Positions 44,980 through 52,771 of a DNA stretch of 64,000 nucleotides are shown here, piece by piece. A program made the position numbers and the translations under genes. The DNA is from Chthoniobacteraceae bacterium. GTDB lineage: Bacteria; Verrucomicrobiota; Verrucomicrobiia; Chthoniobacterales; Chthoniobacteraceae. How positions within the stretch are numbered: position 1 is the first letter of the stretch; every line of letters starts with the position of its first letter. The notes under the pieces were generated by a model, which saw only the letters and a program-made list of their open reading frames with translations, did no database searches and had not been told where the DNA came from. Location: contig JAQGOL010000002.1 of the NCBI GenBank assembly GCA_028293625.1, positions 62,001 to 126,000 of the forward strand, in the 5' to 3' direction.

Positions 44980-45362
44980 ATGAAAACCAATTTTGGCGGT
45001 GCATTCCGCGGGCTGCTTTTGCTTCTCTTTGCATCTGTGGCTCAAAATTGGGGCGTACTCACCATTATTGTACAGCCGCTGCGGAGCTAGGTGGTGAAAG
45101 CCAGGAGTCCGGTTACTTTCAGCGTTGTCGCGCAGGGGAGTGGTACCTTGAGCTATCAGTGGCTGCACAATGGCCAGCCCGTTGCCGCGGCTACCGGGAC
45201 CGGTTTAGCGCTGGCAACGCGCAATATTCAGCCCGGGGCTGGTATCAAGTTAAAGTAACCGATTCCACGGGCACCGAAGTTAGCCAGGCGGGCTTTCTCA
45301 ATGTCGTAGTTTAAGGCGCAGTGCGCACTTGGGGTTATAATGTGGACGGCCACGCCGCATAA
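44980..45362 (+). pseudogene. Decayed partial copy of the Ig/RCC1 giant gene
   Basis: An ATG at 44980 opens a signal peptide (MKTNFGGAFRGLLLLLFASV) and TIIVQPLRS, then a TAG stops it at 45088. Past the stop the same frame continues SPVTFSVVAQGSGTLSYQWL and HNGQPVAAATGT, clearly like the upstream gene's first Ig domain. A frameshift then moves to AQYSARGWYQVKVTDSTGTE and FLNVVV-stop. After that comes AVRTWGYNVDGHAA, matching the giant's KVWGYNRDG. So the fragment retains signal peptide, one Ig domain and the first RCC1 strand, with two stops and one frameshift. It begins 17 bases after the intact gene. Confidence 0.85.
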
Positions 45363-45671
45363 GCCGTTCACCAGACTTTTACAAAACGGCGAGCAAGCCC
45401 TGCCGTACGATCGTCGTAAATCATGCGGAATTGGTCTGTCTTGACCGCAAAGCTGACGGTCAAATCTGTATAAGATGTACCATGCTCGTTGTGCCCTCAC
45501 GTTTGCCATCGGACTTCGATTACGCCTGCTCCACGTAAATCAGGATGAAAAACCACTCCGCCTGTTTCTGTCGTAAAAGACTCCGCAAGACGGCGAGGGC
45601 ATCTCTACCTCCGTCTCGACGACTTAATTGAAACCACTCATGGAGTCGAGTGCCGGTTGCCGGTATCTGCG

Positions 45672-45720
45672 GCCGGCGGCCTCGAAGAGCCCAAGGTGCA
45701 AAACCTAATTGTACTTTAAC
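45672..45720 (+). repeat. Dispersed repeat, copy 1
   Basis: The stretch holding GAAGAGCCCAAGGTGCAAAA and CCTAATTGTACTTTAAC matches the segment at 52698-52748 (GAAAAGCCCCAGTGCAAAA, CCGAATTGCATTC). In both copies one frame would end ...P-VQN-I--L-stop (VQNLIVL and VQNRIAFL), so this could be the shared 3' end of a lost gene instead of a noncoding repeat. Confidence 0.5.
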
Positions 45721-45731
45721 ATATGTCTACC

Positions 45732-45860
45732 GAAAATAAAGTCGACAACTTTCACCGGTTCGCACCCAGGGCGGGAAATAAGCTGGCGGAAATAGAGTCG
45801 ATAACTAATTACTTTATTAATTAGTGCGCGTGGCGATAAGAAAAATAAAGTCTACGACTT
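45732..45860 (+). repeat. Three A/T-rich direct repeats
   Basis: GAAAATAAAGTCGACAACT (45732), GAAATAGAGTCGATAACT (45789) and AAAATAAAGTCTACGACTT (45842) recur at 57- and 53-base steps. They share the pattern AAATAnAGTCnAnnACT. The spacers differ and there are only three units, so this is not a CRISPR array; iterated protein-binding sites or eroded element ends are possible. Confidence 0.5.
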
Positions 45861-46344
45861 AGACTGGGCCTCCTTTGCCCGCCTTCGTTCAAGCTTGGGG
45901 GTAGGAACAGAAGAGCCATCCTACAAGCAAAATAGGCGCCAGTCTTTAAATCTGGAGGCTAGGGGCACCAACCCCGAGCGACAACGCCGTGCAATGCTGA
46001 AAAATCCGGAAGTAAGAGACATCCTGCAGGACACGCCCTGGCCGGATGCGTCCTGATGTTGACTTCGAGGCGTCCGTCGCGCATCCAAGGTGGCCCACCA
46101 GATGAACGCAACCAAACGGCCCAGTCGTAGGAACGCGTCTCACTGCGACCGCGTGCTTGTCTGGAAGCGCACGTTCTCAACCCGGGGAAAATCGTTGTCC
46201 ATGCAACGCACCACTCTCTCTCACGGCCCAAGCCCGGGGTAGATGTGGATGGTCAGTGGCTTACGTTTGACTAGCCCACTCGCGTAATTCCGCCCTTGCA
46301 GAAAACGGCGGGATTACCCCACGGCGCTTAGTAGGTGGTAAATA

Positions 46345-46377
46345 GTTTCTATCTGAATTTGCCAACTAGTTAGAAAC
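46345..46377 (-). terminator. Candidate terminator hairpin downstream of the quinone oxidoreductase
   Basis: GTTTCTA and TAGAAAC form a 7-bp stem with a 19-base loop about 50 bases past the stop of the minus-strand gene. No run of T's follows, so the call is weak. Confidence 0.3.
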
Positions 46378-46423
46378 CATTCCTTCATATTTTTCGTTAG
46401 CAGACATGAGGCTCTTCAAAACC

Positions 46424-47365
46424 TTATGCGAACTCAATTACTAGACGGCCTCTTGTCCCGCCCGCCTCAAGCCGTTGGTGTGCCGCTGCTGCCCGTTCTT
46501 TGGGATAGGTTGCAGCAAGCCGTAAAGACAGCGTTCCGTTTTCGACTTGCCGACGCAGATGATCAAGTTTTTCGAACTCACCGTCGTAATTCATGACAAA
46601 GGTTCGGGAAAAGCTGATCTCCCTCTGCGGTTTGCCTTGAAAACCGCGCACTGAAGTAAATGCACCCCCATCGCGAACTGCGGGAATGACGAGTTCATTG
46701 AGCACTGCTCCGTCGGCCAATCCATCAACGCCATTGGGAAAGTACTCGCGAATCCGGCTGGCAACATCGTCACCCCGGCGAATCACAATGTCGGCCCCAA
46801 GCGACTTAACCAGTTGCTCATCCTGTTCAGAGGCATCTGCAATTACCCTCAAACCCTCGGCCTTTGCGAGCTGGATCACATAGCCACCATAGGCTCCGGC
46901 TGCGCCCGTAACGGCAATGGTTTGGCCGGCCGGCAGGTTCAGAAGATCGAGCGACATTCGCGCCGTCAGTCCGTTCATCGGGAGCGTGCAGGCTTCGGTA
47001 AATGACTTTCCTGCCGGCACGGGAACTACGGATCGTGCGCTTAGAACAATCTGCTCTCGATATGCACCATGATCTCCACGAGGAATTACCAATCCCAGAA
47101 CCGAGTCACCGACCTTAACACCAGTCGCAACGCCTTTTCCGACTTCATCGACAATCCCGGCGGCTTCCATTCCAGGAACGTAAGGCGGTGCAATGCCCTT
47201 TTGTTGTCCAGACTGCAGTCCGGTGCGCGCCATGATGTCCGTGGGATTGACCGTCGCGGCGTAATTGCGAATCCGCACTTGTCCGAAGCCGGCATGAATT
47301 TCAGGGAGATTGTAAATCTCTAGAACCTCCGGGCCGCCGTATTTCATATATCCGATTGCATGCAT
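46424..47365 (-). CDS. NADPH:quinone oxidoreductase-like MDR protein (zinc-independent alcohol dehydrogenase family)
   Basis: The 313-residue medium-chain reductase has the start [20 protein letters not shown], the GroES-like part with [16 protein letters not shown] and [17 protein letters not shown], and the NADPH loop [19 protein letters not shown]. The structural and catalytic Cys/His set for zinc is absent, so it is of the quinone-oxidoreductase type. It probably detoxifies quinones or alkenals with NADPH. It lies 69 bases downstream of the MFS gene and is likely co-transcribed. Confidence 0.92.
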   Translation of the reverse strand: MHAIGYMKYGGPEVLEIYNLPEIHAGFGQVRIRNYAATVNPTDIMARTGLQSGQQKGIAPPYVPGMEAAGIVDEVGKGVATGVKVGDSVLGLVIPRGDHGAYREQIVLSARSVVPVPAGKSFTEACTLPMNGLTARMSLDLLNLPAGQTIAVTGAAGAYGGYVIQLAKAEGLRVIADASEQDEQLVKSLGADIVIRRGDDVASRIREYFPNGVDGLADGAVLNELVIPAVRDGGAFTSVRGFQGKPQREISFSRTFVMNYDGEFEKLDHLRRQVENGTLSLRLAATYPKERAAAAHQRLEAGGTRGRLVIEFA

Positions 47366-47434
47366 TTTATGACCTCCTGGTTGACCGCCAAACCCTTTCA
47401 GTGACCTGTTGTTTCATGATGTGCTCCGATTCGA

Positions 47435-48718
47435 TCAGGCTGCTCTATCTGCCTGCTGGAACAGGGGCTCTCCCGTTTCATACTGAGCGACTGGCAAAGG
47501 GATAGAGATCGCTCGGGCTCCGGCACGTGCCGCCAGAACGGCAAGAGCGGCCGCGATGAAGAGGAGCGCCGCGCTCATCTGGAAGGTAGCCCTATAACCG
47601 TTCATATCAAACAGGACGCCGCCAATAGTCGCGCCGCCCGTGATCGCAAGCTGAACGACAGCCACCATTAGCCCACCACCGGCCTCCGCATCCTGCGGCA
47701 GGGTCCTCGCCAGCCATGTCCACCAGCCAACCGGCGCCGCCGTTGCGAGAAGCCCCCAGATTCCGAGTAGGACTGCGGTCACAGCGACCGAACCACCGAA
47801 AGAAACAAGGGCCAGAGCGATCCCTGCCATCAACAGCGGGATGATGATCAGTGTGCGGTAGAGATTTTCCTTCAGGAACCTCCCGATCAAAATCGTGCCG
47901 ACCAAACCGGCTACTCCGATAATGAGGAGCATGAGAGAAAGCGTGGAAACGTCAACGCGGGTCACGCTTTCAAGGAATGGCCGCAGATAGGTGAACAACG
48001 CGAACTGACCCATGAAGAAGATACTGACCGCAGCCATGCCCAACGCGACGGAAGGCTGCTTTAGCAGCTTGAAGACATTTCCGGCACCCGGTCCACGTCC
48101 TGCCTTCATCGAGGGGAGGCTGATGAGCTGCCAAATGAAAACAAGCGCCGCGACTGGAACAACGCAAAAGAATGCACCTCGCCAGCCGATGATTGCGCCA
48201 AGAAAGCTTCCCAAGGGCGCAGCCACGACCGTCGCCAGCGCATTTCCGCCGTTCACGATGGCCAACGCCCGCGGGACCTGGTCGTCCGGTACGAGCCGTA
48301 TAGCCGTCGCGGCCGACATTGACCAAAAGCCGCCGATGGCAACGCCGATGAGTGCCCGTCCGATCATGAAGGTCACATAATTGTGAGCCAATGCCACGAC
48401 CGTTCCCGATACGATCGTCAGAAGCATCAGCGAAAGGAGCAATAGCTTTCGGTCCAGCCGGCCGGCCAGCGTCGAGATGACGAGACTCGTCAGTAGGGCA
48501 AACGCACCAGAGACGGAGATGGCCTGACCGCCCTGCCCCTCGCTGATGTGCAAATCTGCCGCGATTGGCGTCAGCAGACTGACGGGCATGAACTCGGACG
48601 CAACCAAGGCGAATGCGCCGAGCGACATTGCGAGAACGGCACCCCACGCGGCTGCTTGCCGGGGTAGCTCACCGTCAGTATTCGTCACTGCGCGGCTGAC
48701 GTTCGTAGGATTGTTCAT
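47435..48718 (-). CDS. MFS transporter of the sugar/drug efflux (AraJ/YdhP-like, DHA1) type
   Basis: The 427-residue protein has twelve predicted helices. Typical wording: LGAFALVASEFMPVSLLTPI, AADLHISEGQGGQAISVSG, the loop 2-3 motif LAGRLDRKLLLL, and GRALIGVAIGGFWSMSAATA. It is a proton-driven exporter of sugars or drugs. The open frame extends 112 codons further upstream, but that part encodes a broken AraC HTH, so I start at ATG 48718 (MNNPTNVSRA). With the downstream quinone oxidoreductase it forms a detoxification pair that was probably once ruled by the now-broken AraC gene. Confidence 0.92.
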   Translation of the reverse strand: MNNPTNVSRAVTNTDGELPRQAAAWGAVLAMSLGAFALVASEFMPVSLLTPIAADLHISEGQGGQAISVSGAFALLTSLVISTLAGRLDRKLLLLSLMLLTIVSGTVVALAHNYVTFMIGRALIGVAIGGFWSMSAATAIRLVPDDQVPRALAIVNGGNALATVVAAPLGSFLGAIIGWRGAFFCVVPVAALVFIWQLISLPSMKAGRGPGAGNVFKLLKQPSVALGMAAVSIFFMGQFALFTYLRPFLESVTRVDVSTLSLMLLIIGVAGLVGTILIGRFLKENLYRTLIIIPLLMAGIALALVSFGGSVAVTAVLLGIWGLLATAAPVGWWTWLARTLPQDAEAGGGLMVAVVQLAITGGATIGGVLFDMNGYRATFQMSAALLFIAAALAVLAARAGARAISIPLPVAQYETGEPLFQQADRAA

Positions 48719-48789
48719 AATGGATCTTTGATTATTGCGCACCCGAACGGTCCGAGCGCGTGACAGGAGCATCTGACATGAAACGCGAG

Positions 48790-49057
48790 GCTTCTCGCGT
48801 GATCCTGCGCGGCCTAGCGCATTCTTGCGGTAAAAGAGCGCTGGCCATTTTTGAAGGCTGCTGCGGAACTCCTTCGGTCCCACCCAGTCACGCGCCGAAA
48901 AACCTTGGCGAAGTAACTCGGACTCTGTGTAGCCGACCTGCGGCGCGATCTCGGCCAGGCCGCGGGAGGTCTCTTGCATGAACTGCCGGCCGTAGGTAAT
49001 CCGCTCGCTCGTGACGAACTGCAAAGGCAACATTCCCATGGCTTGCTTGAACACTCT
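48790..49057 (-). pseudogene. Remnant of an AraC-family regulator (C-terminal HTH only)
   Basis: Reading the minus strand gives VFKQAMGMLPLQFVTSERIT, then EIAPQVGYTES, clearly like the intact AraC gene nearby (VFKHATGMSPLQFVTRERIT, DIGLEVGYTSP). A one-base insertion after VGYT moves the frame so that PSYFAKVFRRVTG is read in a second frame. A compensating shift returns to PKEFRSSL. The N-terminal ~200 residues are absent. Beyond the HTH, similarity to the intact gene continues as NALGRAGSRE. The remnant runs into the MFS frame and would otherwise be mistaken for its N-terminus. Confidence 0.85.
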
Positions 49058-49194
49058 GCATATATGATCGCGATCAGCATGTGGCTGTCCCCGCGGGCGA
49101 CCCGTGAACTCGTGCAGGTTGCAATTTAACCTTCGTCGAAAACCGCGAAGCCCTTGGCGGGAGCGCGCCGGGATGGCTGCGCTGCTCTATGCGT

Positions 49195-49641
49195 TCACTT
49201 CAGCTCGAATGTAACCGTTGCTTTTCCCGAGCCGACCGCCGCAGAAAGCCCCGAAGCGTCATTGATACGACCAAGCCTTGTATAGCTGTATGAGGTCGGA
49301 AAAGTCTTATAGAAAAGAACTAGGCTCCGAGAGGTCCAAATCATCAAGTCGCCAGCGTGGATACGCCCGGGATTTGCGTCATCGGCGGGCAGGTCGGCTG
49401 ACAGGCGGACAACTTTTTCGTTATCATTCAGGTCGCCCATAGTCAGGGTAAGTGGCAACATCGCCTTGAATGCAGTTGCCGTGGCATTATCGGCAAGTGT
49501 GGCGGTGAAGGTCTTTTCTCCGATCTTAACTATCATCTGATTCTTCGTCGTGTCTTTGTTGCCATCACTTCCGTTGGCTGCGGGCAAAGTGCCGCCTAGA
49601 AACGCACCGGCAAGTACGATCGAAAATATAGTGTTCTTCAT
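49195..49641 (-). CDS. Exported cyclophilin-like fold protein
   Basis: The 148-residue product from ATG 49641 starts with a signal peptide (MKNTIFSIVLAGAFLGGTLP). The body matches the small bacterial cyclophilin-like family: IVKIGEKTFTATLADNATA, TAFKAMLPLTLTMGDLN, IHAGDLMIWTSRSLVLFYK and YSYTRLGRI. Members share the cyclophilin barrel but not the prolyl-isomerase site residues; the role is unknown. They are often beside AraC regulators, short-chain dehydrogenases and alpha/beta hydrolases, as here. The longer frame to 49782 covers the SDR remnant. Confidence 0.88.
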   Translation of the reverse strand: MKNTIFSIVLAGAFLGGTLPAANGSDGNKDTTKNQMIVKIGEKTFTATLADNATATAFKAMLPLTLTMGDLNDNEKVVRLSADLPADDANPGRIHAGDLMIWTSRSLVLFYKTFPTSYSYTRLGRINDASGLSAAVGSGKATVTFELK

Positions 49642-49664
49642 ATTAGGATGTATGACTTGAGTGC

Positions 49665-49819
49665 TTACGGTTCTTCGATCAGGCGCACCGTTTCCTGGAT
49701 GCATCCTTCTGATTGACCGACCACTGCCACGCTGGCGCCTTCGCGCGGCCAATGCCGCTTCCTGCTCCGGTGACGAAGGCAACTTTACCGGTGAAATTTC
49801 CGTTTGAGTTCGTTGACAT
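49665..49819 (-). pseudogene. Remnant of a short-chain dehydrogenase/reductase (SDR)
   Basis: ATG 49819 gives MSTNSNGNFTGKVAFVTGAG then SGIGRA, the classical SDR nucleotide motif TGxxxGIG. Then about six codons are missing and the frame is shifted; REGASVAVVGQSE continues in another frame and ends with RLIEEP-stop at 49665. The rest (catalytic YxxxK) is absent. So only about 50 codons remain of a ~250-residue enzyme between the hydrolase and cyclophilin-like genes. Confidence 0.8.
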
Positions 49820-49837
49820 ATTTTTTCATCTTGTGGG

Positions 49838-50890
49838 TTATTGATTTTGAGGGCAGCAGGAACCTGAAAGATGCTGCTTGAAGAAGGCCGTCAACTTGTC
49901 GAACGGGATAAGGTTCACCCGATCGTAAAGATCGACATGCCCCGCGCCCGGAACAATGACCAGCTCCTTGGGTTCCCCGGCAAGCCTGTAGGCCTCCTCG
50001 CTGAACTCTCTGGAATGAGCGACGTCACCCGTGATGAAGAGCAGGGGACGAGGAGAAATCGTCTCGATATCCGTAAATGGGTAGAAATTCATGAACTTGA
50101 TGCTGCTGCTAAGCGTCGGGTGAGTGGTGAGTTTCGGCGAGCTGCCCTTGGGCGTGAACTCACCACGCGGAGTGCGGTAGAAGTCATAAAACTCTCGCTG
50201 AATTGGGTGAGTGTTCTCATCGAGTTCGTGGGCCGTTCCGCCGGTGTATTTGGTTTCACCACCCGAAAACTCGACATACCGTTGCTCTGCTGCCGCCTTA
50301 AAAGCTTCCTTTCGCTGTTCGAGGGTTTGGGAATGCCTGAGCCCGTTGCGGCTGACAGCACCCATATCATACATGCTGACCGTCGCGATGGCCTTCATTC
50401 GCGGGTCAATTTTGGCGGCACTGATGACAAAGCTTCCGCTGCCGCATATTCCGAGCACACCAATCCGTTCCCTGTCGATGAAGGGCCTCGTGCCTAGGAA
50501 ATCTACCGCCGCACTAAAAGCTTCAGAGTAAGCTTCAGGCAAAACAGCGTTCCGCGGCTGGCCTTCACTTTCCCCCCAGAACGGCAGGTCAATGGCCAAG
50601 GTGACGAATCCCTGATCAGCTAGTTTTTGAGCATACAGATCCGAACTCTGTTCCTTTACCGCACCCATCGGGTGCCCGACAATGATCGCGGGACTCTTGG
50701 TGTTCGGATTTGCGTTCTTGGGAGTGAAAAGACTCCCCGCGACGGTCATGTTGTATTGATTCTTAAAGGTGACATTTTGCGTAGTTACCTTATCGCTCTT
50801 ATAGAAGTTATCCGCCCCATTGGACATATCTGCGCCCATGGCGGCGAATGAGCCTGCCAGAAGTGTTAGTGACATAATTAGATTTTTCAT
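49838..50890 (-). CDS. Secreted alpha/beta hydrolase of the YcjY / dienelactone-hydrolase-like type
   Basis: The 350-residue protein has a signal peptide (MKNLIMSLTLLAGSFAAMGA). The fold is clear: TVAGSLFTPKN, SPAIIVGHPMGAVKEQSS, LAIDLPFWGESEG, the nucleophile elbow RIGVLGICGSGSFV (Cys in the place of the usual Ser), an acid around FITGDVAHSRE and His in VPGAGHVDLYD. The substrate is unknown. It is followed by the SDR remnant and the cyclophilin-like gene, apparently one unit; the AraC gene upstream on the same strand is the probable regulator. Confidence 0.9.
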   Translation of the reverse strand: MKNLIMSLTLLAGSFAAMGADMSNGADNFYKSDKVTTQNVTFKNQYNMTVAGSLFTPKNANPNTKSPAIIVGHPMGAVKEQSSDLYAQKLADQGFVTLAIDLPFWGESEGQPRNAVLPEAYSEAFSAAVDFLGTRPFIDRERIGVLGICGSGSFVISAAKIDPRMKAIATVSMYDMGAVSRNGLRHSQTLEQRKEAFKAAAEQRYVEFSGGETKYTGGTAHELDENTHPIQREFYDFYRTPRGEFTPKGSSPKLTTHPTLSSSIKFMNFYPFTDIETISPRPLLFITGDVAHSREFSEEAYRLAGEPKELVIVPGAGHVDLYDRVNLIPFDKLTAFFKQHLSGSCCPQNQ

Positions 50891-51171
50891 TGGGTTTTCT
50901 TGTAGTTAGCTAATGGTTTAAATAGGTGGAAATTCGGGACATGTGCTTTGTCGATGCGGCCGTTTATTACAAAGTGGCAGCGGATGAACTTGCGTCGACC
51001 CGGCACGACCGTGCCGCAGCTTGCATTGGGTTCTGAGGTTCTGATGGATGACAGTTCGTGCTCATGAAATTGATTCGAGACGACAGGAATATCCGTTTTC
51101 CTGACGCACCCGTCTCGCGCGATCCTGCTCGACCTAGCCCGTTCCTGCGGGAAAAGAAGCGTGCCCCCCCC

Positions 51172-52077
51172 TCAGAGGGTGCTGCGGAATACCTTGGGAG
51201 TCATCCCAACCACGCGCCCGAAAACTTTACTAAAGTAGCTCGGGCTCGTGTAGCCGACCTCCAGGCCAATATCGATGAGGCTGCGGGAGGTCTCCCGGAT
51301 GAGCTGCTGCGCGTGCGTGATCCGCTCTCGCGTTACGAACTGTAGCGGCGACATTCCGGTCGCATGTTTGAACACACGGGAAAAGTGGAATGGACTCAAG
51401 TCCACCAGTTGGGCCAAAGCCTCGACGGAAACATCCTCCGCAAGGTGCTCGCGCACATGATCCTCCACCTTGCGGAGCTGCCGGATTGGCAAGCCACCGC
51501 GAAAGTCAGTCTTTTCGGAGACGGCGTCGGTGTATTTCTCCGCGAGAAATGAAGCGATAAGCTGAGTAAAATCAGCGAGGCGTTTGGAGTTGCCTGAAGT
51601 GCCTGTGGAAAGCATCTCGGCGCACGCAAAGCACAGATGCGCAAGCGCCTCATCGCGTCCAAAAAAGTCGATCACGTCTACCTCATCACCCTTGCCTGGA
51701 TACACCGCCTCCAACGACGCGAGCCATTGATCCACCGCAACGTGGACTTGGATGATTTCAAGCTCTTGGCCGGCAGGCGAACTGTGGCGCACTTCGTAAG
51801 GGGTCTTCGAGCGAGTGACAAAAATATCGCCGGGCCCTATCTGGCGCGTCACCCAGGTTTCGCCAAACTCGCGCTCACGGAACTCCGCGGACCCTGCAAG
51901 GCCGCAGGAGATCAACGGCTCGGGAGTGGCAGGCACGAGGAAGCGATCAACTACGCGAGGAAACCGATAGCGCCGCACGTAGAGCCCTGGCCACTGGAGA
52001 GAGGCGCTGTCAGCCAAAGCCTCGCCCGCCGCATATCGTGGAAATGCCGCTGCAGTGGTTCGCTCGGGCGTGTTCAC
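51172..52077 (-). CDS. AraC-family transcriptional regulator
   Basis: The C-terminal double HTH is complete: LRKVEDHVREHLAEDVSVEA, LAQLVDLSPFHFSRVFKHAT, GMSPLQFVTRERITHAQQLI, VGYTSPSYFSKVFGRVVG and MTPKVFRSTL. The N-terminal part is an AraC ligand-binding-like domain (LYVRRYRFPRVVDRFLVPA, EFREREFGETW, GDIFVTRSKTPYEVRH). The frame is open to 52197, but family likeness begins near the GTG at 52077 (VNTPERTTAA), so I place the start there with low certainty. It probably activates the adjacent hydrolase unit. Similarity to the remnant at 48.8-49.06 kb continues past its stop. Confidence 0.87.
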   Translation of the reverse strand: MNTPERTTAAAFPRYAAGEALADSASLQWPGLYVRRYRFPRVVDRFLVPATPEPLISCGLAGSAEFREREFGETWVTRQIGPGDIFVTRSKTPYEVRHSSPAGQELEIIQVHVAVDQWLASLEAVYPGKGDEVDVIDFFGRDEALAHLCFACAEMLSTGTSGNSKRLADFTQLIASFLAEKYTDAVSEKTDFRGGLPIRQLRKVEDHVREHLAEDVSVEALAQLVDLSPFHFSRVFKHATGMSPLQFVTRERITHAQQLIRETSRSLIDIGLEVGYTSPSYFSKVFGRVVGMTPKVFRSTL

Positions 52078-52771
52078 GAGATGCAGTTTAGCACGCAAGG
52101 CCGAACGTTGACAACGGCGGTCGCTCTGCCCGGCGCTCGATGCGGTCTTGAAATGGGCGGCAGTGCGACCGTTGTAGCAGCTCAGTTTGCGGGCCACGGC
52201 GACAGCGGCCCGGGACTAATGTTACCAGGCCCGTCCCGAAAGTGGTCGGATTTCACCAATCAACGGTGGGCCTCCAAACCCGCTTTTGTGCGGTGCTTGC
52301 CGGTGCCGGCCGTCTTCGGATCCCTGATTCTCACCGGTTTCCGTGGGTCATCGGGGATGAAGTTACAGAGGAAACGCAGGGGATTTGACCGTTTTCATTT
52401 CGGTCAATTTGTCCTTTTTCAGAGCGGCCGCGCAAAAATTGCTCAAAAAGCTATCCTGAGCGGATTTAGGCCAGTCGTTTGCCACAGCGCTGGAAAAACT
52501 GGTGAATTCTAATTCGTCACCGGACGATCCGCCGGAAATCCCGCCTCAGACCGGTGCTGCAGCCTTCCTCACACGCCACCGAGGTGGCCGACTGAGAGAG
52601 GCGGGTCACGTTAATCAGGGCTAGATGGGGCCAGGCCTCACTCGGCGCGGATGCGTGTATGGAGAGTAGTGCATCTCAATTTCCTCTGTAAAAGAATAAT
52701 TCCCCGGCCGAAAAGCCCCAGTGCAAAACCGAATTGCATTCCTATAACACGCTGCAGCTGCGCTTGCCGGC
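52078..52771. other. Intergenic region without recognised genes
   Basis: This 694-base region lies between the AraC start and the glmS stop. Open frames here are antisense or mixed. It contains TTGACCG and CGGTCAA as a 7-bp hairpin (52385-52407) and the second copy of the dispersed repeat. Probably it includes eroded sequence at the border of the accessory segment. Confidence 0.5.
52698..52748 (+). repeat. Dispersed repeat, copy 2
   Basis: GAAAAGCCCCAGTGCAAAA followed by CCGAATTGCATTC matches the copy near 45672-45720. It lies just beyond the end of glmS. A frame ending APVQNRIAFL-stop is shared in style with the other copy. Confidence 0.5.

Larger units (their letters stand above)
45363..46423. 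other. Gene-poor decay zone with short repeats
   Basis: This 1,061-base stretch follows the decayed copy. Open frames are short, overlap on both strands and resemble nothing I know. It holds three related A/T-rich direct repeats (45732-45860), one copy of a dispersed repeat (around 45672-45720) and a hairpin at 46345-46377. Composition is more mixed than in the flanking genes. It is probably the remains of older inserted or duplicated genes. Confidence 0.55.

Noticed and set aside
45732-45860. Possible CRISPR array
   Set aside because: Only three imperfect repeats, shorter than usual and with unequal spacing; no cas genes.
46130-46280. Possible transposase remnant on the minus strand
   Set aside because: The short frames show no catalytic motif or recognisable insertion-sequence ends.
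48719-49054. N-terminal 112-residue extension of the MFS transporter with a DNA-binding-like segment
   Set aside because: It looked like a regulator-transporter fusion, but the segment is a frameshifted AraC fragment and the MFS protein has its own normal start at 48718.
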